Shown: positions 55,542 to 64,000 of the stretch, piece by piece
Position numbering within the stretch: the stretch's first letter is position 1
Layout: every line of letters begins with the position of its first letter
Source of the DNA: Sva-07 sp963716235
GTDB lineage: Bacteria > Actinomycetota > Acidimicrobiia > Acidimicrobiales > Ilumatobacteraceae
DNA: 64,000 nt
Assembly (NCBI GenBank): GCA_963716235.1
Contig: CAVQTE010000016.1
Span: forward strand, 47,662-111,661
Direction: 5' to 3'
Notes under the pieces: model-generated
The model's database searches: none
Seen by the model: the letters and a program-made list of their open reading frames with translations, nothing else
Told to the model about the DNA's origin: nothing
Translations under genes and position numbers: made by a program

Positions 55542-56883
55542 TCAGCCGGTGAGGTCTTTGGCGATGCCGTAGAAGTAGTTGGCGGACAGGCCGAGCGACT
55601 CGACGTCGATGCGCTCGTCGTTGCCGTGGAAGCGCGTGCCGAACGTCGGCGAAGTCCATCTGCGGTGAGAACAGCCCGGCGCCGTAGGCGATGGCGCCCG
55701 TTCGCGGAAGAAGCGGGCGTCGGTGCCGCCGACGATGAGCCCGGGCACGAGTTCGGCGCCCGGATAGGCGACCTGGGTGTGCTGGGTGACGCGTCTCCCA
55801 CAGCGGGTTGTCGCCCGACGACGCGGCGGTCGGGTCGCTGTGCTGGAGGACGGTGATGTCGACGTGCTCGTACAGGTCGCCGAGGGCGTCGCGGAGCATG
55901 GCCTCGACGTCGTCGCGGGTCGTGCCCGGGCACGGTGCGGATGTCGACGTCGATGTCGACGAGTCGGGGATGGTGTTCGTCTTCTGCCCGCCGTGGACGA
56001 CGTTGGGCGAGAAGGTCGTGTGCGTTTCGGCGTGGCACATCCGGGCCACGGGAACCGGCAGCTGCTCGAGGGTGGCGAAGATCGTCTCGGTCGAGGAGAG
56101 CCGTCGCGGATCTCGTCGGGCAGGTCCATCGCGGCGACCTGGCGCGCGCCAGATGTCGTCGATGTGCGCCGCCGGCCGGTAATCGACAGTCGCCGCACGA
56201 TCTCGGCCGCCTTGATCAGCGCGTTGTCGGCCCCGAAGGGCATCGACCGTGACCCGGCGTGCCGTGGACGCGGAGTCGGCGCCAGGCCAGGCCCTTCTCG
56301 CCGACGTTCACCGTCACCGTGCGGTGACCGTCGTGGCCGACCGATCGACCAGCCGCCGAGTTCGGTGAGCACGTAGTCGGCTGTCGATCGCATCCCAGTG
56401 GTGCTCGACCATCCACTCGGCGCCCCAGTGCCGCCGGCCTCCTCGTCGCCGACGCCGAAGTAGATCAGGTGCCCTTCGGCGGAAGCCGCTCGGTGGCGAG
56501 GCGTCGGAAGGCGACGGCCATCGACGAGGTGAGGTTGAGCATGTCGATCGCGCCGCGGCCCCAGACCTCGCCGTCGATCGACCTCGACCGCCGAACGGGT
56601 CGTTGCGCCAGCCGTCGGGGTTCACGGGGACGACGTCGGTGTGGCCCATCAGGCACAGCGACGGCGCGTCCGGGTCGGTGCCCTCGATGCGGGCGACCAT
56701 CGAGTCGCGGCCCGGCTCGGGCGTGAATCGCTCGACCTCGAGGCCCGCGCCTTCGAGGTAGGTGACGAGCAGGTCGGAGTTGCGTGTCTCGTCGCCCGAG
56801 TCGGGCGTGCCGTCGTTGACGCACGCGTTGCGGATCAGCGCCTGCAGGAGCTCGGTCGTCGGGCCGGTGAACTCGGTGGGCAT
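55542..56883 (-). pseudogene. M20 family metallopeptidase, frameshifted
   Basis: About 447 codons in several frames. The N-terminus MPTEFTGPTTELLQALIRNACVND is intact and includes CLMGHTDVVPVNPDGW with the zinc histidine and aspartate; then WGRGAIDMLN (bridging Asp), and GVGDEEAGG with the catalytic EE read in other frames. The C-terminus is NERIDVESLGLSANYFYGIAKDLTG. M20 enzymes cleave dipeptides, N-acyl amino acids or related amides. At least four indels interrupt it. Confidence 0.72.
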
Positions 56884-56902
56884 GCTCGCACGCTAGTGCG
56901 GC

Positions 56903-57500
56903 TCAGCGAAGCGGGTCAGGCCGACCGATGCCCATGACGATCGCCTGCCAGGCAAGGTCGATCTGTGGCTGGGTGATCGGTGGCTCGTCGGCGGCATCAT
57001 CCAGTGCTTCCAGCCAGTCCATCAAGCGTTGGCCCTCGACGAGATGGTTCCCGTGGGCAATCTCGTCGAAGGCGGGGCGGTCGGGGTCGGGCGTTCCCCA
57101 GAACACACGAGCCGACAATCGGCAGGTGACTCCCGCCGGACGGAGCAGTTCGTCGGCCGGCCCGCGTTCGATGGCGGCCTCGGCGGTCAGCTGGGCTTCG
57201 CCGGCCGCGGCGACGAGCCGCTCGGGTTTCGGCCGGTCGGCGACGATCGTGGTGATGACGACGACCCCGGGCGGCCCGATGATCACATGGTCGACCCCGC
57301 CGAGTGCACCGCCGATCTCGTAGCACGATTCTCCATGGCGGTGAACCCAACCGGTGCAGCGTTTCCGCGGTGATTCGTACGCCGGAGACGGGCTTGGTGT
57401 CGTCGGGCTTCAAGGCGGTCATCGATCGCCGATACCAGACAGCAGCCCCGACGAGAACGACGGCGAGGACGACGAGCGGAATGACGATGCCGGGACTCAC
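56903..57500 (-). pseudogene. membrane-anchored protein of unknown function, frameshifted near 57324
   Basis: GTG 57500 starts SPGIVIPLVVLAVVLVGAAVWYRRS, a single anchor helix. The soluble part begins VSGVRITAETLHRLGSPPWRIV and, after a one-base shift, YEIGGALGGVDHVIIGPPGVVVITTIVADRPKPERL and ends GIGRPDPLR. The VIIGPPGVVVITT stretch recalls nuclease-related NERD-like folds but catalytic residues are not convincing. It starts 4 nt after the stop of the GNAT/acyl-CoA synthetase gene. Confidence 0.6.
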
Positions 57501-57504
57501 GCCT

Positions 57505-60077
57505 CTAGTCAAGCCGACGCAGCGGCCCGTCCTCGACAATGTGTCGAACGAGTCGGATGACGGCATCGGTGACGATGGCGCCGTCGTCCGACACGATCAC
57601 CGGGTTGAGGTCGAGTTCGGCGATTTCCGGATGGTCCGACGCCAACTGTGCGGCGAGGACCACCGCGTCGACCAGGGGGAGTGAGTCGAAGTCCGCGACG
57701 TCGAGCGCCGCCGACAATCGCGTCTCGCCGAGCATCGTGGTGGCGCTCGCTGGAGACACAGGAGCGAGCCGGCTGGTGCGGTCGTCGATCGAGTCGGCCT
57801 GGGCACCACCCAGGCCGACGGTGACGATCGCGCCGAGTTGATCGTCGTGGTCGCAGCGGATCCGTACGTCGACGCCGGGTGAGGTCATGGCTTGCACGAT
57901 GAGATCGTTGGCATCGTCGCCGAGTGAGTCGCGCATCACCGCGATTGCCTCGACGATGTCGTTGTCGCTGGCGAGGTCGAGCGCCACACCGGCGCGAGCC
58001 GACCGGCCCGGCCGGCGGCGCACGGCCTTGAGCGCAACGGGGTGGCCGATCTTGTTGGCGTCGGCTACCGCGGTGTCGGGTGTCGATTCGGTGGCCGGTG
58101 CCAGCTCGATGCCATAGGTGGCGAGCAGGCGACGTTGTGTGGCAAGGTCGAGGTGGATGTCGCCGTCGGTGTCGGGTGCCGCGGCGATCGCCTCGGTGAT
58201 GATCACATGCGCTGCGCCGGGGTCGACGGGCCGCACGACCTCGTCGGGTCCGGACGCCTCGTCGCGGAGCCAGCGGGCATAGGAGTACGAACGCCCGAGC
58301 ACCGCGGCGGCCTGCTCGGGGAAGGTGAAGGCGGGCACACGTGATCCGGGCGAGACCGGCCCATCGGCTCCACCGAGGAGCACGGCGACGACGGGCTTGG
58401 TGTTTCCCGATGCCCCCGAATCGATGTGGCGCGCCGCTGCATCCACATCGTCGGCGACCGCAGGAGCGTGGATCACGATGAGGCCGTCGATGGTGTCGTC
58501 GTCCAACGCGGCGCGCATGGCCGGTGGGTACTCGGTCGAGGTGGCGTTCCAGTCGAGTGTGATCGGTCCGGCCACCGGCTCGAGCCCGGCGGCGCTCAGT
58601 GCGGCGCTGGCGAGCGTCCCCGGGCTGCGCGAGTTGGTGAGCACGGCAACGCGGGGGCCCTGAAGAACCGGTTGTGTGGCGAGCACGCGAACCGTCTCGA
58701 GCAAGCGCGGGAACGGTGGGTACCTCGATCAGGCCGGTCTGCTGGTACAGGGCGCTTGCCATCTCGCCGGTCGCTGCTGCTCCGGTGCGAACGGCCACGA
58801 TCGGCTGGTCCGCGACACACGTCGGGCGATCCGCGCGAACTTGCGCGGATTTCCGAACGACTCGGTGTACATCGCCACCACGGTGGTGTTGTCGTCGTAT
58901 TCCCAGAACTGCAGGAGGTCGTTGGCCGAGATGTCGCTCTTGTCGCCGAGCGACACGAACCAGGAGATCCCGAGGATCGACTGTCGCGGGCCTTGCGCAG
59001 CAGCGACCCGCCGAGCGAACCGGACTGCATCGAGATGGCGACTCCGCCGGCGGGAGGCGCGACATCGACGAGCGCCGCTTGCAGGCGGGTCTCCGGACGG
59101 GGCGAGGCAATGCCCATGCTCGACGGGCCGATGATGCGCAGACCGTTGCGCCGTGCCCGCCCGACGAGCGCCGGAATATCGATGTCGGTGCCATCGACGC
59201 GACGTGACGATCACGGCCCCGCGCATGCGTTTGGCGATGCACGCGTCGATCGTCGCGTCGAGCGACGGTCGCGGGGACTGCGATGATCGCCAGCGACACC
59301 TCGTCGGGCAGGGCATCGATCGAACGCAGGCACGGATGGCCGTGGATCGTGTCGTCGGCGTGGGTTGACGGCGTACGTCGGGGCATCGACCCCATCGACC
59401 ACGTTGCGCCAGATCGCGTCACCGACGGTTCCCGGGCGTTCCGATGCTCCGATCACGGCAATGGTGCGAGGGATCAGGATGCTCGCGACGGCTCGCGAGT
59501 CGGCGCGTTGCTCGCGGCGTTCGACGCTGTCGAGGAACTCGTCGGTCGTGGCGAGGTCCAAGTCGAGGTCGACCACACCTGAATCGAACCGCCGCTGTAG
59601 CGGCCATCCGGCCTTGGCGAACACGGCGAGCATGGCCCGGTTGTCGCCGAGCACCTCGGCGGTGAAGCGCTCGATGCCGTTCGAGCGGGCGATCGCCGCA
59701 AGGTGTTCGAGCAGCAGCGTGGCGATGCCCTCGCCCTGGCGGTCTGTCGGCCACCATGAAGGCGGCCTCGGCTTCGTTGCGGCCCGGCCATCGTTCGTAG
59801 CTCGCCCAGGCAATGAATTCGTCGTGCGACTCCACGGCGAGCGCCGCCCGGTCGACCATGTCGACAGCAGTGAAGTGGTCGAGTTCCTTGTCGTTCAACT
59901 CGGCTTGGGCGAGAAGTAGCGGCGGTAGATGCTCTCGGGCGATTGCCGGCGATGGAACTCGGCGAGCGCGGGCTTGTCGTCGGCGGTGATCGGCCGGATG
60001 AACGCGGTGTCGCCGCTGCCCAACACGACCGACGATGCCCACGGTGATTCCGATGATTCGTCCTTGCTCACACTCAC
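57505..60077 (-). pseudogene. GNAT acetyltransferase fused to NDP-forming acyl-CoA synthetase, frameshifted
   Basis: About 857 codons. The N-terminus (GTG 60077 or 60071) gives SSVVLGSGDTAFIRPITADDKPALAEFH, a GNAT domain with GEGIATLLLEHLAAIARSNGIERF. After it come the CoA-binding motif RTIAVIGASERPGTVGDAIW, IIGPSSMGIASP, ISMQSGSLGGSLL and the intact ATP-grasp half 57505-58704 (IGHPVALKAVRRR, ending LDLNPVIVSDDGAIVTDAVIRL). In this order (GNAT first) it resembles bifunctional protein-acetyltransferase/acetate-CoA ligase fusions of actinobacteria. Several indels lie between 58700 and 59950. It is divergent from an HDAC-like deacetylase. Confidence 0.78.
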
Positions 60078-60149
60078 ATCGTCAGCATGGCATCTCGGTG
60101 GTCGGCGCGTTGCTGATGTGACGTCTGTTGTACAGAGCCACCGAGTGCA

Positions 60150-60155
60150 TAGGGT
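60150..60155 (+). promoter_or_regulatory. leaderless-type -10 box (TAGGGT)
   Basis: TAGGGT ends 6 nt before GTG 60162 of the deacetylase gene. Confidence 0.4.
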
Positions 60156-60161
60156 GTGCTC

Positions 60162-61230
60162 GTGGCAGTGCCCATTGCAGTCTTCGCAGCCGCCGAGCTC
60201 GATCAGCACCAGACGCCTGACTGGCATCCCGAGCGGCCGGGCCGGCTCGATGCGTCACTGGCGGGGATCGCCGAGGCCGGGCTTCTCGATGCCGTGACGT
60301 TCCACGAACCGCGGTTGGCGACTTTGGACGAACTCGGTCGGGTCCATGATCCGTCGTACGTGGCGCAGCTCGAACGCTTCTGCGAGCGCGGTGGGGGCGA
60401 CCTCGATCCCGACACGTTCGCCGCGCCGGGATCCTGGGCGACGGGACGTCGAGCCGCGGGTGCCGTGCTCGATGCGGTTGACTGCCTTGAAGTCAGGATC
60501 GTTTGACGTGGCCTTCGCCGCCGGGCGACCGCCGGGGCACCATGCCGTGCCCGACCGGGCGATGGGGTTCTGCCTGTTCAACAACGTGGCCGTCGCTGCT
60601 GCGCAGCTCGTCGACGAGGGCCGACCGTGTCGCCATCGTCGACTGGGACGTCCATCACGGCAACGGCACACAGGACATCTTCTACGACGACCCCAACGTG
60701 CTGTACGTGTCGACGCACGAGTCGCCGCTGTATCCGGGGACGGGACGGGCCGACGAGATGGGTGGTGCCGGTGCGCCCGGGCGAACGTCAACCTGCCGTT
60801 TCCGGCCGGGACACGTGGCGACGTCTACCGCCGGGCGTTCGACGAGGTCGTCGCGCCACTGGTCTCGGACTTCGCGCCCGACTGGTTGTTCATCTCGGCC
60901 GGGTTCGACGGTCATCGACGTGATCCCCTGGCCGGTTTGGAGCTGACCTCGGCCGACTTCGCCGACCTCGCTGTTCGTCTGCAGGCCCTCGTGCCCGAAC
61001 GACGAACCGTCGTGGTCCTCGAGGGCGGGTACGACTTCGAGGCGCTGTCGACGTCGACCGGCGCCACGCTTGCCGCGTTGATCGGCCACGGCTATCGGCC
61101 GGAGGGCGCATCGGCCGGCGAGATCGGATTGCCGACCGTGGCCGCCGCCCGTCAGCGGTGGGATCTGACGCTCCGTTGCGCTTCGGTTCGGCGATCTGCC
61201 GTTCAGCGTCGGCGAAGATCGTCGAACTAA
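60162..61230 (+). pseudogene. HDAC/AcuC-like deacetylase, frameshifted
   Basis: Starts GTG 60162 (VAVPIAVFAAAELDQHQTPDWHPERPGRLDAS). Frame changes near 60475, 60625 and 60780 separate RPPGHHAVPDRAMGFCLFNNVAVAA, IVDWDVHHGNGTQDIFYDD (zinc Asp and His) and VNLPFPAGTRGDVYRRAFDEVV; the third metal ligand lies in ISAGFDGH. Such enzymes remove acyl groups from lysines; AcuC acts on acetyl-CoA synthetase. Zinc ligands and the HH pair are intact once frames are restored. The C-terminus is uncertain. Confidence 0.76.
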
Positions 61231-61268
61231 CCGGGCATTGTTGCTGACGCTGAAGTCGGAGTGCTCGT

Positions 61269-62457
61269 TCAGCGGGGGAGGCGGTCGGGCTTGCCGGCGG
61301 GGGTGCCGAGATCTTCGGCGACGGCCACGACGACACGATCGCAGACCGCACCGCCGGTGCCGGGCCGGTTGCCGGCGACGGTCGCGACCACGACGGTGCG
61401 GCCGATCCATGACCCAGGCGCACGACAGTGCGCCGTCGACGGTTCCGGTGTGCCCCCATCCGTACTGGTCGACGAACACGCCGGGCCACGTCATCACGCC
61501 TCGATCGGCCTGCGTGATCGACGCGAGCACCGTAGCGATGTCGTCGGTTGAGGCGATGAACCCGCCCGCTCCGCCGAGTCGGCAAGGCGCCCGAGGCCGG
61601 GGGCGTAGCCGACGTCGGTGGGGAGATGCCCGCCGGTCGTGAGGTGGACGCCCGATACGCCGATCGGGTCGAGCAGGATCGACTGGGCAGCCTGATCGAG
61701 CGGGAGGCCGGTCACGGCTTTGACCAGCAGGCCGAGTGCGCAGTAGTTGCCGTTGGAGTACGTCCACTCTGCGCGGTGCGATCGCGGCGGATCGACGAGC
61801 AGGGTTGGCAGGAAGCCGGCGCAATCGCCGGACGGCACGAACCACTCTGAGCGCAGCACGGGCATCCCCGAGGTGTGATCGAGCAACTCGCGTGGTGTCA
61901 CATCGTTCCAGCCCGGGGTGAGGAAGGAGTCCCATGGATGCCCACGGGACAGGAGCGTCCACATCGACCAGGCCGGTCTCGTGGAGACGTGCGATGAGGG
62001 TGGCGGTGAGCAATTTGCTCACGCTGGCCACGACCATCGGCGAGTCGGGGTGGCTGCGGCACCGTCGAGAGTCGTGCCGGATGCGCGGTGAGAACGATGC
62101 GTCCGTCGCGGATCATGGTCATGGTCGCCGCGGCGTTGCCGACAGCCAACGCATCGAATGCGGCGTTCGTGGCGGGCAGCGCCAGGTTCGACAGCGCTTC
62201 CACTGTGGTGTGCTGGTGGTGGTGGTGCGGTCGACGTGGTCGGGGTCGTCGTGGTCGAGGTCGAGGTGGTCGAAGTCGTGGTGGATGGTCGAGGTCGAGG
62301 CGGCCGGGGTCGAGGTGGTCAGGTGTCCGCAAGTCGTGGTCAGCGTCGTCGGCGACTCGTCACTGGCCGACGAGGTGACGTCGGAGCAGGCGCGAGGAGC
62401 AGTGCGACCGCAACGATGCTGCCCGCGCACGGCGACGCGAATGGGGCCGGCGAGCAC
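61269..62457 (-). pseudogene. serine beta-lactamase-like lipoprotein, frameshifted
   Basis: GTG 62457 gives MLAGPIRVAV; after one shift SIVAVALLLA and after another the lipobox cysteine and SDVTSSASDESPTT. A long Thr/Ser/Pro-rich linker (62200-62330) follows. The enzyme domain starts VEALSNLALPATNAAFDALAVGNAAA and has the nucleophile motif SVSK in VASVSKLLTATL, YSNGNYC as second motif, and WGHTGTVDGALSC. It is likely a class C-like serine hydrolase or D,D-peptidase anchored to the membrane. The stop is TGA at 61269-61271. At least six indels. Confidence 0.68.
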
Positions 62458-62464
62458 GGAGGCG

Positions 62465-62470
62465 ACAGTA
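62465..62470 (-). promoter_or_regulatory. leaderless-type -10 box (TACTGT)
   Basis: On the minus strand TACTGT ends 7 nt before the GTG at 62457, which supports that start for the beta-lactamase-like gene. Confidence 0.35.
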
Positions 62471-62604
62471 CCCGGGGTGGGCCTGCAGTCGCAGGACAGC
62501 ACGTGGACGGACAATGCGGAGGATGAGCGAGGAGCCGCGTTACGTAGCTCGCTTCATCGCTCATCACCATGAATTGCGGCGGGTCGGTAGCGTCGAAGAT
62601 CGAG

Positions 62605-63739
62605 ATGAGTTGGGAGCTGAGCGACGATCACGAACTGCTGCGAGCGACGGTGCGGGATTTCGCCGACAAGAGATCGCCCCACATGCCGCGGAGTGGGATC
62701 GTACGTGTCACTTCCCCATCGAGGTCGTTCAGGCCATGGGCGAGCTCGGGTCTGTTCGGCATCGTGTTCCCCGAACATGGGGCGGCGGCGGTGGCGACTT
62801 CGCATCGCTGTGCGTGGCGATCGAGGAGCTGGGTCGAGTCGACCAGTCGATGGGCATCACCCTGTCGGCCGGCGTGGGGCTCGGCGCCAACCCCATCTTC
62901 CGGTTCGGCAACGACGATCAGCGCGAGCAGTGGCTGCCGGAACTGGTTGCCGGCCGTCGCTCGGCGCGTTCGGCCTGACGGAGCCTGACGGGGGTCAGAC
63001 GCCGGGGCAACACGACCCGGGCCGAGTTCATCGGCGACGAGTGGGTGCTCAACGGTTCGAAGGCATTCATCACCAACTGCGGCACCGACATCACCTCGAT
63101 CGTCACCGTGACCGCGCGGACCGATGACGGCATCTCGGCGTTCATCGTGCCGGCCGGAACCCCAGGGATGATCATCGAACCCGCCTACGACAAACTCGGT
63201 TGGCACGCCAGCGACACGCATGGCATCACATTCGTCGACTGTCGGATTCCGGCCGAGAATCTGCTCGGCAAGCCCGGCCAGGGCTTCCGGAACTTCCTGT
63301 CGATCCTCGACGATGGCCGCATCGCGATCTCGGCGCTCGCGCTCGGTTCGGCCAGGGCGTGCCTCGAGATGTCGGTCGAGTACGCCGAAGCAGCGCCATG
63401 CGTTCGGTGGCCCGATCGGCCGGTTCCAGGGGCTCGCGTTCCAGCTGTCCGACCTGGCGGTGCAGGTGGAGAACGCACACAACCTCACGTACAAGGCGGC
63501 CTGGTTGAAGGACCAGGGCCGACCAATCGGCCAGGCCGCGGCGATGGCGAAGCTGTACTCGACCGAGGCGGCAGTGGACGCCCACGGTGGCCACACAGGT
63601 GTTCGGCGGGATGGGCTTCATGGAGGAGACCCCGGTCGCCCGCTTCTACCGCGACGCCAAGATCCTCGAGATCGGCGAGGGCACCAGCGAGATCCAACGG
63701 CTCGTCATCGCCCGCGACCTCGGCCTCCCCGTCGACTGA
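62605..63739 (+). pseudogene. acyl-CoA dehydrogenase, frameshifted
   Basis: About 378 codons across several frames. ATG 62605 begins MSWELSDDHELLRATVRDFADK. Later pieces are EIAPHAAEWDRTCHFPIEVVQAMGELG, AIEELGRVDQSMGITLSAG, GAFGLTEPDGG (family signature), TRAEFIGDEWVLNGSKAFITNC, VEYAEA, GRFQGLAFQLSDLAVQVENA and FGGMGFMEETPVARFYRDAKILEIGEGTSEIQRLVIARDLG, which has the C-terminal FAD-contact motif. It would oxidise an acyl-CoA in fatty-acid or amino-acid breakdown. It has at least six indels. Confidence 0.8.
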
Positions 63740-64000
63740 GCGAGCCCCACCACGAGCGCGTCGAGTGGGCGGACCAGAAGGCGATCAGTTGGTCGGCGAT
63801 GTCACCGACGTCGTCGGCCATCCACCAGTGGCCACGACCGTCGAGGCGCAGCACCTCGGCGCCGAGGTGCCGGGCGATGTCGTTCGAGAGCTCCGACTGG
63901 ATGTACACATCGAGTTCGGCGTCGATGACGAGACCCGGCGGAAGTTCCATGGCAGCGAGGCGGGCGCCGAGTTCACCGACGGCGGGCTGGGCTCCGGTAC
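63705..64000 (-). CDS. alpha/beta-hydrolase, C-terminal part, truncated by the window
   Basis: The frame is open from base 64000 inward and begins PAVGELGARLAAMELPPGLVIDAELD. HLGAEVLRLDGRGHWWMADDVGDIADQLIAFW carries the catalytic histidine of the fold near the C-terminus. It is convergent with the acyl-CoA dehydrogenase and overlaps it by 35 nt, which suggests the last 20 residues may be a frameshift artefact. Substrate unknown. Confidence 0.6.
   Translation of the reverse strand, partial: TGAQPAVGELGARLAAMELPPGLVIDAELDVYIQSELSNDIARHLGAEVLRLDGRGHWWMADDVGDIADQLIAFWSAHSTRSWWGSLSRRGGRGRGR

Noticed and set aside
62180..62345. GTGGTCGAGG-rich stretch looked like a tandem repeat or array.
   Set aside because: Read on the minus strand it encodes a Thr/Ser/Pro-rich linker of the lipoprotein; units are irregular and have no spacers.

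Overview
The window is high-GC DNA that reads as a deep-branching actinobacterium, most likely an Acidimicrobiia relative such as Ilumatobacter. This is an inference. It rests on F420 genes (cofD, cofE), a DUF3499 protein, a 13E12-type DUF222/HNH gene, a long-form S-adenosylhomocysteinase, and gene content like the mycobacterial Rv3240-Rv3267 region. Many starts are preceded 6-11 nt upstream by a TAnnnT box, the pattern of leaderless actinobacterial mRNAs.

Layout. 1-4.4 kb: the end of an LCP cell-wall ligase, then rmlA-rmlC-rmlB-rmlD for dTDP-rhamnose. 4.4-6.0 kb: a DUF222/HNH gene between related palindromes. 6-18.5 kb: a GNAT acetyltransferase and a Mug glycosylase, then four GT4 glycosyltransferases, a His-rich membrane protein, a sugar nucleotidyltransferase, an SDR, cofD, GDP-mannose 4,6-dehydratase and a Wzx-like flippase. 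18.5-23.7 kb: a 1074-residue GT2/membrane fusion, a secreted DUF5719-like protein and an anchored thioredoxin-like protein. 23.7-34.4 kb: FtsH, DUF3499, a CPBP protease, a PTPS-related giant membrane protein, phosphomannomutase, a Trm112-like protein, a secreted triple-repeat 'DTR' protein and AhcY. 34.5-40.6 kb: a complete peptide-type ABC importer. 40.6-41.4 kb: a YczE-like membrane gene bracketed by near-identical inverted palindromes. 41.4-47.7 kb: ComF-like, SecA, RF2, FtsE, FtsX. 47.8-53 kb: enoyl-CoA hydratase, a small protein, truncated haemoglobin, a fused ABC exporter, PurU, a SpoU methyltransferase. 53-64 kb: MenB, alpha/beta hydrolase, CofE, M20 peptidase, a membrane protein, a GNAT/acyl-CoA synthetase fusion, an HDAC-like deacetylase, a beta-lactamase-like lipoprotein, an acyl-CoA dehydrogenase and a partial hydrolase.

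Functionally the first half is a cell-envelope glycan factory: it makes dTDP-rhamnose and GDP-mannose-derived sugars, several glycosyltransferases and a flippase assemble and export them, and an LCP protein would attach them to the wall. The middle holds secretion, division, translation and nutrient-uptake genes.

Almost every gene from about 53.45 kb to the right end is broken by one-base indels, often in homopolymers, although several are housekeeping genes. This looks like poor sequence rather than gene decay. Three further suspected frameshifts lie near 9.26, 22.88 and 27.0 kb. No tRNA, rRNA, CRISPR array or insertion sequence was found, and no gene-free stretch exceeds 300 bases.
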